From NCBI GenBank assembly GCA_023229945.1, contig JALNYH010000017.1, positions 1-42,824 on the forward strand: a DNA stretch of 42,824 nt. Reading direction: 5' to 3'. The notes below the pieces were generated by a model. It was not told the origin of the DNA, did not search any database, and saw nothing but the letters and a program-made list of their open reading frames with translations. Positions 1-7,778 of the stretch are shown one piece after another. Both the position numbers and the translations under genes were made by a program. The stretch is from Arcobacteraceae bacterium. GTDB lineage: Bacteria; Campylobacterota; Campylobacteria; Campylobacterales; Arcobacteraceae. Within the stretch, counting starts at the first letter, position 1. Each line of letters starts with the position of its first letter.

Positions 1-741
1 AACCCTTATGAAAAGCTCTTTTGTTCTGTGTTCTTTTGTTTTTTTCTTTTTAAATTCAAAGATTTCCAAAGAATTGAGAAGTTTGCTTAGTTTTCCAAAA
101 TCATAGCTTCTTACATCAAAGTATGGCATTGTTTTGTGGATTTGAGTTCCTACGCTATCAAGTCTTGCCCATCCTGTCTCATCACTTAAGTCGTTTACAA
201 TTTTTGAAAATACTTTTTTTAGTTTTTCTGTGTCCATTGGGTCGGAAAATGTAGCATCTTCGATAAATGGTTCAATATGATTGGTTTCATTTGCTATATG
301 ATTTTTCACGAGCATTTCTGTGTAGATGAATTTATCACAAGCACTTACAAATGATATTGGTGTATTTTGTCTTCCAAACCCAAATACTTTAAGTCCTGAT
401 TCTCTAATCCTAGAAGCTAGTCTAGTAAAGTCACTATCACTTGATACTAGACAAAATCCATCAAAATTGCCACTATACAATAAATCCATAGCATCTATAA
501 TCATAGCAATATCTGTGGCATTTTTGCCAGTAGTATAAGCAAATTGTTGGATTGGGATGATTGATTTTTGGAGTAAAATTACTTTCCATCCACTTAATTG
601 ATTTTCAGTCCAATCACCGTATATTCTTTTTACATTAGCTGTACCAAATTTTGAGATTTCTTCTAATAATGGTGCGATTACATTGTGTGAGGTATTGTCT
701 GCATCTATTAAAACAGCTAATTTCATATCATTATTTATCAT
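1..741 (-). CDS. NYN (PIN-like) domain protein with C-terminal LOTUS/OST-HTH region, partial
   Basis: The frame is open from an ATG at 741 to the left edge, so the C-terminus is missing (247 codons seen). The N-terminus carries LAVLIDADN and a later acidic stretch (TDIAMIIDAMDLL, then SSDSDFTRLASRIRESG). These are the metal-binding aspartates of the NYN/LabA-like branch of PIN nucleases, which generally act on RNA. After about residue 160 the sequence (VGTQIHK...FDVRSYDFGKLSKLL) resembles an OST-HTH/LOTUS domain, a common partner of NYN in bacteria. The ATG at 741 overlaps the TGA of the upstream nitroreductase gene as ATGA, favouring translational coupling; a second in-frame ATG at 726 is the alternative start. 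Family call is good; the actual substrate is unknown. Confidence 0.85.
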   Translation of the reverse strand, partial: MINNDMKLAVLIDADNTSHNVIAPLLEEISKFGTANVKRIYGDWTENQLSGWKVILLQKSIIPIQQFAYTTGKNATDIAMIIDAMDLLYSGNFDGFCLVSSDSDFTRLASRIRESGLKVFGFGRQNTPISFVSACDKFIYTEMLVKNHIANETNHIEPFIEDATFSDPMDTEKLKKVFSKIVNDLSDETGWARLDSVGTQIHKTMPYFDVRSYDFGKLSKLLNSLEIFEFKKKKTKEHRTKELFIRV

Positions 742-1304
742 AGTAAAATATCCTTTAGTGGAAGTTTTGGTACTATATGGTTGTTTTGAACATCTTTATA
801 GTATTTTGTATTTGTATCATCTTTTAGGATGACATTTTGTTTTGCTTTGCCTACTGCTATTGCAAACATTGGTTCTATATTTTCTTGTAAATTTAGAATT
901 TGTTTGTATTTTGGCTTATCAATTGAAGCTAACATACATCCATCAAGCCCTTTTGCTTTGATACCAAGCATAATATTTGATATAGCAATTCCAGCGTCCA
1001 CCATAGCAAATTCACCCAAATTTATATCTTTGCATACTACAATAAAAGCTGATGGCATTTCATCCAACTTTGGACCATCCCAATCTAAATTCGCAGCCCA
1101 TCTTAAAGGGGTAAATATCTCAATTTTTTGAGGACTTGTATCTACTATAGCGTATCTAAGTGGTTGCGAATTTCGTGCACTTGAGCTAATTCTTGCTATT
1201 TCAACCAAATCAACTAAATCTTTATGTGCTACTTCATAAGTGCTATCAAAAATTCTATAACATCTACTTCTTATAACTAAATCTTTTAAATTATCAAAAT
1301 CCAT
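738..1304 (-). CDS. Nitroreductase-family flavoprotein
   Basis: 188 residues. The N-terminus (DLVIRSRCYRIFD) matches the RRSxRxF-type FMN-contact region of nitroreductases. It is followed by SSSARNSQPLRYAIV, the usual substrate/FMN segment, and by the DAGIAISNIMLGIKAKGLDG helix that packs at the dimer interface. The C-terminal IEPMFAIAVGKAKQ is the family's conserved closing strand. Such enzymes use NAD(P)H to reduce nitro compounds, quinones or flavins; the specific substrate cannot be read here. A ribosome site (GGAG, 6 bases upstream) supports the ATG at 1304. The gene overlaps the NYN gene by 4 bases and is divergent from the TIGR02757 gene across a 37-base spacer. Confidence 0.85.
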   Translation of the reverse strand: MDFDNLKDLVIRSRCYRIFDSTYEVAHKDLVDLVEIARISSSARNSQPLRYAIVDTSPQKIEIFTPLRWAANLDWDGPKLDEMPSAFIVVCKDINLGEFAMVDAGIAISNIMLGIKAKGLDGCMLASIDKPKYKQILNLQENIEPMFAIAVGKAKQNVILKDDTNTKYYKDVQNNHIVPKLPLKDILL

Positions 1305-1341
1305 TTATTACTCCAAAGAATTATTAAGATATAATACCAAA

Positions 1342-2121
1342 ATGAATATAAAAGAATTACTAGAAACCGAATCAAATCAAAGAAATTGTGATAGTGAATT
1401 GTCTTTTGATAAGCCTGACCCATTGATAGTGGCGAAGAGATATAATGATGAGTATATCTCATTGATTTGTGCATCATTTGCATATGGAAAAGCTACGAAA
1501 ATTGTAGAATTTCTAAATACACTTGATTTTTCTTTGCTCGAACAAAGTGATGAGATTATCAAAAAAGAGTTAAAAAACTTTTATTATCGTTTTCAAAATA
1601 GCCAAGATATACAAACTTTTTTTATAGCTCTAAAAAGGCTAAAAGAAGTGGATTCTTTGGAAAATTTATTTTTTGAAAAATATAAGATAAATAATAGTGT
1701 TTTAGAGGGTATTGATGCTCTTATAAAACAAATTTATGCTCATAGTATGGATTTGAATTCTCATGGTTATACATTTTTGGTAAGTAATCCACTCAAAAGA
1801 GATAAATTGGGCAATATCAAAGACATAGGCAACGCACCATACAAAAGATGGAATATGTTTTTGAGATGGATGGTAAGAAGTGATTGCCTTGATATGGGGC
1901 TTTGGGATAAAATAGATAAAAAAGATTTGATTTTGCCACTTGATACGCATACTTTCGCAGTATCCAAAAGTCTAGGATTGCTTACAAGAGATACATACGA
2001 CTTGAAATCAGCCCTTTTGATAACAGATAAACTAAGAGAATTTGATGAAAATGACCCTATAAAGTATGATTTTGCTTTGTATAGGATAGGGCAGGAGAAG
2101 ATTATATTAACTAACAACTAA
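1342..2121 (+). CDS. TIGR02757 family (DUF2400) protein
   Basis: 259 residues, the normal size for this family. Characteristic segments are visible: DPLIVAKRY near residue 27, SLICASFAYGKATKIVEFL, and the signature YKRWNMFLRWMVRSDCLDMGLW followed by LILPLDTHTFAVSKSLGLL near residues 169-217. The C-terminus (DPIKYDFALYRIGQ) also fits. The conserved LPLDTH motif and helical make-up resemble helix-hairpin-helix DNA glycosylase folds, but no biochemical function is established, so none is assigned. No good Shine-Dalgarno precedes the ATG; a TATAAT hexamer ends only 6 bases before it, so the message may be leaderless. Confidence 0.88.
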   Translation: MNIKELLETESNQRNCDSELSFDKPDPLIVAKRYNDEYISLICASFAYGKATKIVEFLNTLDFSLLEQSDEIIKKELKNFYYRFQNSQDIQTFFIALKRLKEVDSLENLFFEKYKINNSVLEGIDALIKQIYAHSMDLNSHGYTFLVSNPLKRDKLGNIKDIGNAPYKRWNMFLRWMVRSDCLDMGLWDKIDKKDLILPLDTHTFAVSKSLGLLTRDTYDLKSALLITDKLREFDENDPIKYDFALYRIGQEKIILTNN

Positions 2122-2188
2122 TAATGAATAACTAATAACTATTGCTTCAAAATGTGAGATATGAGGTCAATATATAAAGTTATTTGTA

Positions 2189-3328
2189 TTAAAACATATT
2201 ATCTATCAACCTTTTGAAAATAGATTTACTTTTGGGGGTATCTTGCTGATGTTTTTCTAGATTTTTCTTTTCTATATTTTCCAAAGATAGTTCTTTTTGT
2301 TTTTGTTGGTTTTCTTTGTCTGCTATATCAAACCCAGTAGCTATAAGCGTTACTTTTACTTCATTATCTTCCATTTGGTCATTATATACAGTACCAACTA
2401 TACATTTTGCACCAAGGTCGGCATTGTTTTTTACATAATGCATTATTTCATTCATTTTATGGATTGGAAATTTTGGGTTAAATGTAAAATGTATAATTAT
2501 AGATTTACAGTTATTTATAGAGTTTATTCCAAGTAGTGGTGATTTTATAGCTTGTGATAGTGCTTTTTTAGCTGAATCATCACCTTTTGCTTGACCTATA
2601 CCAATCAGAGCCAAACCTTTTTTGGTAAGTGTTGTGGATATATCTGCAAAATCTACATTTATATTTAGTCTATGGTAGTTTAGAATAATATCACAAAGAC
2701 CATGAACTGCATCAAAAAACACATTATCTATTATCTGAAAACTCTCCATTACTCCAGTGGTTTCTGGTACTATTTTGAGTATGTTATCGTTATAGATTAC
2801 TATATAAGCATCTGCATGGCATTTGATTTGCTCTAAGGCATTTTGAGCAATAGAATCTCTACCTATTTCATAGCTAAATGGCATAGTAACTACAACTACA
2901 CACAAAATACCAAGTTCTTTGGCTATTTGTATCACTACAGGTAAAGCACCGCTTCCCGTTCCTCCTCCAAGCCCTGCACACAAAAACACCATATCAGAAC
3001 CATTTAGTTGATTGTGTATCTCCTCGGCACTTTCTAATGCTGCTTTTCGTCCAACATCAGGATTCATACCTGCACCAAGACCATTTGTAGTTTTTGGACC
3101 AAGTTGTATTTTGACAGGGGCAGTTGATTTTTGTAAGACTTGATTATCTGTATTTGATGCTATGATTTTGATTAGGTATTGGTTTTTTATTACATAATTA
3201 TCTATCATATTACACCCACCGCCACCAACACCCATAAGTGTTAATTTAGCCATATTATTGCCTAAATCTGGGTTTCTTAGTATCTCTATGTTGATTGGGT
3301 CAAAAAGTGTATCTTGCTGATGGGTCAT
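2189..3328 (-). CDS. ftsZ: FtsZ-family tubulin-like GTPase, divergent
   Basis: 379 residues. The tubulin signature GGGTGSG is intact, as are the T3-type loop GLGAGMNPDVG and the catalytic T7 loop NVDFAD, so it should polymerise and hydrolyse GTP. The first glycine loop reads GVGGGGCNMIDN rather than the usual GVGGGGxNAVNNM. There is a roughly 25-residue N-terminal extension before MAKLTLMGVGG. The C-terminus ends KSIFKRLIDNMF and lacks the D-I-P-x-F-L-type peptide that normally binds FtsA, ZipA or MinC. No ftsA is adjacent. It may be a second FtsZ paralogue rather than the cell-division copy. It lies 67 bases downstream of the dynamin operon on the same strand; an AGGA site precedes the ATG. 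Confidence 0.85.
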   Translation of the reverse strand: MTHQQDTLFDPINIEILRNPDLGNNMAKLTLMGVGGGGCNMIDNYVIKNQYLIKIIASNTDNQVLQKSTAPVKIQLGPKTTNGLGAGMNPDVGRKAALESAEEIHNQLNGSDMVFLCAGLGGGTGSGALPVVIQIAKELGILCVVVVTMPFSYEIGRDSIAQNALEQIKCHADAYIVIYNDNILKIVPETTGVMESFQIIDNVFFDAVHGLCDIILNYHRLNINVDFADISTTLTKKGLALIGIGQAKGDDSAKKALSQAIKSPLLGINSINNCKSIIIHFTFNPKFPIHKMNEIMHYVKNNADLGAKCIVGTVYNDQMEDNEVKVTLIATGFDIADKENQQKQKELSLENIEKKNLEKHQQDTPKSKSIFKRLIDNMF

Positions 3329-3395
3329 TTGGTTATTCCTATGTGTAATTTTTATTTAGCTTTTTGTGTTTGTTGGTAAATATTGCTATTGATTT

Positions 3396-4394
3396 TCATT
3401 TTTTATTGTACTTTATTTTTTGTCTTTTTATTACTTTAGAAGTTTTGTCATTAATATTTAGATGTCTTTTTAACTCTTTTTCAATAGTTTTATAACCTAA
3501 ATAACTATGGAATTTACTATTCCAACTATTGCCAAAACTATTTCTAAAAAACTTTATAAACTCCTCAATATCGTCTAAGTGGTCAAAATTTAGATTATCT
3601 TTATTTCTATAGTATTCTATATATTTTGAAGAAACGGTAAATACTTTTGGAGATTTAAAACCATATTTTACTGCACTAACTTTTATTTTTTCAACAGCTT
3701 TTTTCTCATGGTAAAACCAATATTTTTTTATGTTGTTATAATACTCTTCTTTTGAAGATGAGTTTTTAACCTTTTCTATTTTCTTATTATCTTCAAAAGC
3801 TTTATCAATTTTATTAATCACAAAAAAAACTTCAAAATTTGAATCACTTTCTTTTCTTTGTTTAATCAATCCCCAAAGATTATTTTCATTTGATTCTAAA
3901 TTTGCATCTATTTGTCCATAATCAAATAAGTATAACACCATGTCAGCTTCATTTAGAATAATATTTTTGGTAATATCACTATGTTTAAAAGCATGTTCAT
4001 CGGTATTATTTGGTCCTGGAGTATCTATGATTATAAACTCAATATCGTATTTCTCACTGTTTTGCAATACATGAAAATCCCAATACAAATCTATTTTTTT
4101 TACATTTTTATATTTAGTATCTAATGTATCACTATCTTTTTGAGCGTAATATTTTATCTCTTTTTGTACTACTTCTTTGGTTAGTTCAACAGTTTCTTTA
4201 CCATCTGCAAACTCCACTATTGCCATATCATTATCGGGATTATCATCAGAATAGATGTAAATAGGACAATCTGTTGTTGCATGTGAATATGCAGGTAAAA
4301 TACTATTTCCAAATAAAGCATTGATAAAAGTAGATTTTCCAGCACTCATATTTGCAACTACAGCTATTTTATACTGCTGTTTTGCTTTTCTCAT
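3396..4394 (-). CDS. Dynamin-like GTPase, GTPase domain only
   Basis: 332 residues. The P-loop ANMSAGKST lies at residues 14-22 almost at the N-terminus. The switch threonines are HATTD, G3 is IIDTPGPNN and G4 is VINKIDKAFED. The sequence is closely similar to the G domain of the 691-residue dynamin-like protein two genes upstream (shared KIAVVANMSAGKSTFINALFG). It lacks that protein's N-terminal neck helix and the entire C-terminal stalk and membrane-binding half, ending in a basic tail (KVIKRQKIKYNKK). Only about 70 bases separate its stop from ftsZ, so the missing half is not next door out of frame. The ATG overlaps the preceding stop (ATGA). It could be a decayed duplicate or a regulatory GTPase subunit; the intact G motifs favour function. 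Confidence 0.85.
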   Translation of the reverse strand: MRKAKQQYKIAVVANMSAGKSTFINALFGNSILPAYSHATTDCPIYIYSDDNPDNDMAIVEFADGKETVELTKEVVQKEIKYYAQKDSDTLDTKYKNVKKIDLYWDFHVLQNSEKYDIEFIIIDTPGPNNTDEHAFKHSDITKNIILNEADMVLYLFDYGQIDANLESNENNLWGLIKQRKESDSNFEVFFVINKIDKAFEDNKKIEKVKNSSSKEEYYNNIKKYWFYHEKKAVEKIKVSAVKYGFKSPKVFTVSSKYIEYYRNKDNLNFDHLDDIEEFIKFFRNSFGNSWNSKFHSYLGYKTIEKELKRHLNINDKTSKVIKRQKIKYNKK

Positions 4395-4693
4395 TTTCTA
4401 TCTTCTAATGCTTTTTTTATCAGATTTATTAAATCTGGAAAATCTTTTATACTTTTATCATTAAGTATCTCTTCTAAAATCAACCAATCTTCTTCTTCAA
4501 TTGCTTTTAAAATAATATTCTTATCGCCATTATATCTATCTTCCTTAGAAATCATTTTCTCAAGTGTTAGTTTTTCCATTTTATCTTGATTATTTTTATA
4601 GATTAAATAAGCAATTCCTGCTACAGCTATAACTCCACCAACTAAAGCTACTGTTCCCAACGATATTCCTGCCCCTGCTACTACTGATGACAT
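4391..4693 (-). CDS. Small glycine-rich single-pass membrane protein of the dynamin operon
   Basis: 100 residues, family not recognised. The first 32 residues form a glycine/alanine-rich hydrophobic segment (VVAGAGISLGTVALVGG then VIAVAGIAYLIY), typical of a glycine-zipper transmembrane helix. The rest is a charged, probably helical, cytoplasmic region (DKMEKLTLEKMISKEDRY...). A strong ribosome site (AAGGAG) lies inside the end of the upstream dynamin gene, only 3 bases separate that stop from this ATG, and the next gene overlaps by 4 bases. The position between two dynamin-like GTPases suggests a membrane anchor or partner for them; this is inference from context. Confidence 0.75.
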   Translation of the reverse strand: MSSVVAGAGISLGTVALVGGVIAVAGIAYLIYKNNQDKMEKLTLEKMISKEDRYNGDKNIILKAIEEEDWLILEEILNDKSIKDFPDLINLIKKALEDRK

Positions 4694-4696
4694 CTT

Positions 4697-6772
4697 TTAC
4701 TCCTTTGTTAAAGTATTAAAATCTTCTAGTTGTTTTTTTACAACCAATAACTCTTTTTCACTATTTCCTATGGCTTCTTTAAGTTCATCTATCTCTTTTT
4801 GCTTATTTATTCTAAAATCTTGAAAAATATCAGAGTTTTTTCTTCTTAGTTCACGAATTGCTATTTTATAATTTTCTTTCTCTTTTTCTCTAAATTTATC
4901 TACAGATTCGGTCATACTTTTTTCTAAAGATTTCTTTAAATCTTGCGGATTTATAGTTAAAGTATGTTTCTCATCTTGTGTTTTAACTTCTTTTTTGTCC
5001 AACCAAGTCCATGGTTTATACCATGTGGAATCACTTTCTTTTCTATATTCTGCTTTTTGATATTTATAATCTAAAACACTATCAGGAATTGCTACATCAA
5101 AACTTAAAGTTGAGTCAATATCAACTGTTTGCATCTTAATAGTTTGTATGTCTATATCCAAAGCATCTTTTAACTGTGAATTTAACTTATCTTTTACTTG
5201 TCTAAATTCTTTAGAAATATCTCCTTCATACTTCGCAAAACTATCTTTAAAAGAACTTTTGATGACATCTAAATAATTATTTTTGTAATCATCAAAAAGA
5301 GATTTTGTATAATTTTGCATTTCCGATAATACTTGATTCTTATCGATACTATTTTCTAATGCAATAATGGGTTTTGTATCAGATATATTTATATTTGCGT
5401 AATTTTCCATTGCTCTTTTTTTTGCTAATACAGCTGAAGTATTTACTGCTAAATATTGAGCATAAGCAATAGCTATTTTTGCCATTTCATCAATTTTTGA
5501 ATAGAGCTCATTTTGAATCGCTGAATCTATTAAATCATTTATTTCTTCAATAGCTTTATGACTTAATTCTTTAAATCTGGCTATCATATCATTTTCTAAT
5601 TTTTTTGCATCACCTTCTAAAAATAGTAAAGCCTGATTTACATTTTTAGTTGCTTCTTCTTTTGGCTTACTTAAAGTTTGGACTCTACCTGTTAAACTGA
5701 TAAGTTCTTCATTTTTAAGAATTCCAATATTATCAAATGCAATTTTTAGGATTTTTTCTTTTACACTTGTGTTGATATAATTGTTAATATCATTTTCAAG
5801 TTCGGCTATTCCTAAATATTTTATATACTCATCTTCCCAAATATCAGTAAAAATTTGTTTAAATTTCTTTTGGAAACTTTCAAGTGGGCTATCCCACGAA
5901 ATATCATCTCTGTCCAAAAGAGCAAATTTTGAAGCAACTGTATATATTTTAGGTTCAGTAACTCCATAAGAGTTAGCAGCTTTTTTTAACTTCTCTATAG
6001 CTTTTTGCTCATAAATACCCCAATTTTTTTTAGCATCATCAATATTTTTTACATCTTTGAAGTTGTCTTCCATTGCCATATCAATTTTATTGATTAAAAA
6101 ATGTACTTCAAAATTCTTATCTTTTTCACATCTTTTTTTAATGGTATTCCATAAACCCTGTTCATCACTTTTTAAATTTGCATCAAGTTGTCCATAATCA
6201 AAAGTAAATAGAGCCATATCGACATCATTTAAAACCTTTCGTGTTTGGTCTTTGTGCTTTTGCCCATAATCTCCTATGCTATTTGGTCCAGGGGTATCTA
6301 TAAAAGTGATACTAAAATCTTCGCTTGAAGATGTTTGAAGATTTTCAAAAGGATAATACAGTTCTATTTTTTCAACATTTTTATATTTATCATCTTTGCA
6401 GTCTTCATCTTTTTGAGCATACTGCTTGATTTCTTTTTCTAAATCTTGAGCTACTGTGATACTTTTTTTACCATCGGAAAAAAATATTTCAGCTTTTTTT
6501 TCTATGTTAGGTTTTGAGTAGATATATGTTGCACTGTCTGTTGTAGCATGATTAAATGCAGGTAAAACTTCTTTACCAAACAATGCATTGATAAAAGTAG
6601 ATTTACCTGCACTCATATTCGCAACTACAGCTATTTTATACTCTTGATTATTTAGTCTATCTTTGACTTCATCGAGCTTTTTTATAGCATCTTGTTTTTT
6701 ATATTTAGAAAAATATTTTTCTAAATTCTCTATTTTATTTCTTAAATCTGATTTGGTTAGATTGTTTTGCAT
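4697..6772 (-). CDS. Bacterial dynamin-like protein, full length
   Basis: 691 residues from the ATG at 6772; a TTG one codon upstream (6775) is possible, but AGGA spacing favours the ATG. An N-terminal helix (residues 1-45) leads into a dynamin G domain with ANMSAGKST (about 52-60), switch HATTD, G3 FIDTPGPN and G4 LINKIDMA. A long helical stalk follows, with a tryptophan-rich WYKPWTWLDKK near residue 590, the sort of aromatic patch found at membrane-binding tips of bacterial dynamins. The C-terminus is coiled-coil. Such proteins bind and remodel membranes in a GTP-dependent way; some (LeoA-type, Eleos) protect against phage. It lies 14 bases after the SUKH gene's stop. Confidence 0.9.
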   Translation of the reverse strand: MQNNLTKSDLRNKIENLEKYFSKYKKQDAIKKLDEVKDRLNNQEYKIAVVANMSAGKSTFINALFGKEVLPAFNHATTDSATYIYSKPNIEKKAEIFFSDGKKSITVAQDLEKEIKQYAQKDEDCKDDKYKNVEKIELYYPFENLQTSSSEDFSITFIDTPGPNSIGDYGQKHKDQTRKVLNDVDMALFTFDYGQLDANLKSDEQGLWNTIKKRCEKDKNFEVHFLINKIDMAMEDNFKDVKNIDDAKKNWGIYEQKAIEKLKKAANSYGVTEPKIYTVASKFALLDRDDISWDSPLESFQKKFKQIFTDIWEDEYIKYLGIAELENDINNYINTSVKEKILKIAFDNIGILKNEELISLTGRVQTLSKPKEEATKNVNQALLFLEGDAKKLENDMIARFKELSHKAIEEINDLIDSAIQNELYSKIDEMAKIAIAYAQYLAVNTSAVLAKKRAMENYANINISDTKPIIALENSIDKNQVLSEMQNYTKSLFDDYKNNYLDVIKSSFKDSFAKYEGDISKEFRQVKDKLNSQLKDALDIDIQTIKMQTVDIDSTLSFDVAIPDSVLDYKYQKAEYRKESDSTWYKPWTWLDKKEVKTQDEKHTLTINPQDLKKSLEKSMTESVDKFREKEKENYKIAIRELRRKNSDIFQDFRINKQKEIDELKEAIGNSEKELLVVKKQLEDFNTLTKE

Positions 6773-6786
6773 CAATTTTCCTACAA

Positions 6787-7179
6787 TTAAATATTTTTTA
6801 TTTTGTTTATTAAAAAGCTTTTAAATGAAGTGTTAGTATCAGTAACTTTATCAAAATCACACAAATATACATTATCATTAGTATCAACACAATAAAATCT
6901 TCCATCACCAATTTCATAAAAAACTATCAAATCTTTAGAAAAATTAGGAACATTATTTCTCATTGATTTAGTCGCAAAAATGGCACTAGGTATAGAATTG
7001 TTTTCCCCACATATTCCATAAAACTCTAAATAATCTTTTGAAATACATCCGAACTCTTTTAAATAAGTTTTAAACTCATTTCCAAAAGATATATTAAGTT
7101 CTTTTTCAAAAGTACTTATTTGTTCATCACTTACTGATTTTGCACTATCAATATTTAAATTTTTTATTTCACTATACAT
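6787..7179 (-). CDS. SMI1/KNR4 (SUKH) family immunity-like protein
   Basis: 130 residues, typical for a single SUKH domain. The N-terminal pattern (SDEQISTFEKELNISFGNEFKTYLKEFG) matches the SMI1/KNR4 opening helix, where a small domain begins with a conserved I..FE..L...P/F..Y..FL..G pattern. It then shows the expected beta region with IVFYEIGDGRFYCVDT and LCDFDK. SUKH proteins are best known as antidotes that bind nuclease toxins of polymorphic toxin systems. The start overlaps the upstream nuclease gene by 8 bases and has an AAAGGG ribosome site, which fits a toxin-antidote pair made together. Confidence 0.85.
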   Translation of the reverse strand: MYSEIKNLNIDSAKSVSDEQISTFEKELNISFGNEFKTYLKEFGCISKDYLEFYGICGENNSIPSAIFATKSMRNNVPNFSKDLIVFYEIGDGRFYCVDTNDNVYLCDFDKVTDTNTSFKSFLINKIKNI

Positions 7180-7777
7180 TTTTTACCCTTTCTTGTTTAA
7201 TTTCTTCTGCTCTTGCTTTCCAATGATTTGCTCTTTCTTTATCAAATCCTTCTCTATCTATAGCACTTTCTTTGATACTTGTATCATGTAGAGTTGAATA
7301 CTCAGATTTATGAGTTCCATTTTTCAACTCTGCAAGTGGTGAATCATTTTTTTGTCCAACATGATGAAGATTATAAGATTCACCTTTTTCATCTAATGGA
7401 GCAAGTCCTTTTTCCATTCTTTCTAAATTTGTCCGTCCCATAGCATCTTTAACATCTGGATTTATAGAGCTGTCTTTTAAAACTAATCTATCATTTACTA
7501 TTGTTTCTTCAAGAGGAATATCTTCATAAATATCAAGCTCTTTTTCAGTTCTGATATTTTCATTTATTTTATCAGAATACTCTGATTTATCTTTTATATT
7601 TTGTTTTTCATTTACTTCATTTTTAATATTTTCTATTTCAGTCTTATCCCCACTAATCCCAAAACTTTCAGAACTTTTCAATAATTCACTTGGTGACATC
7701 TTCTTATTGATTTCATCAAATGATGGTTTAAAAACTTCTTTGTTTTTAGCAATTTCACTTATCATAGCTTGAAACAT
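7172..7777 (-). CDS. LHH-family HNH-like nuclease toxin
   Basis: 201 residues from an ATG at 7777. A TTG at 7798 would add seven residues and overlap the ATPase gene, but GAGAGG lies well placed before the ATG, which sits one base after the upstream stop. The C-terminal third carries GRTNLERMEKGLAPLD, then the LHH signature YNLHHVGQ (LHH at about 137-139), DSPLAEL, a histidine at about 156 and LH at about 164. This is the LHH toxin fold of the HNH/Endo VII group, normally at the tip of polymorphic toxins. The first 100 residues are polar and lack signal peptide, PAAR, Rhs, YeeF or other known delivery domains. Paired with the downstream SUKH gene. Confidence 0.85.
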   Translation of the reverse strand: MFQAMISEIAKNKEVFKPSFDEINKKMSPSELLKSSESFGISGDKTEIENIKNEVNEKQNIKDKSEYSDKINENIRTEKELDIYEDIPLEETIVNDRLVLKDSSINPDVKDAMGRTNLERMEKGLAPLDEKGESYNLHHVGQKNDSPLAELKNGTHKSEYSTLHDTSIKESAIDREGFDKERANHWKARAEEIKQERVKNV

Positions 7778-7778
7778 T

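Noticed and set aside
326..1131. Plus-strand frames at 326-538 and 829-1131
   Set aside because: They lie opposite the well-supported NYN and nitroreductase genes and show no family features.
2122..2188. Transcription terminator between the convergent TIGR02757 and ftsZ genes
   Set aside because: Only weak, distant 7-base complementarity was found and no stem followed by a T-run.
3396..4394. Short dynamin as a frameshifted full-length gene
   Set aside because: Only about 70 bases lie between its stop and ftsZ, so the missing 350 residues are not present in another frame nearby.
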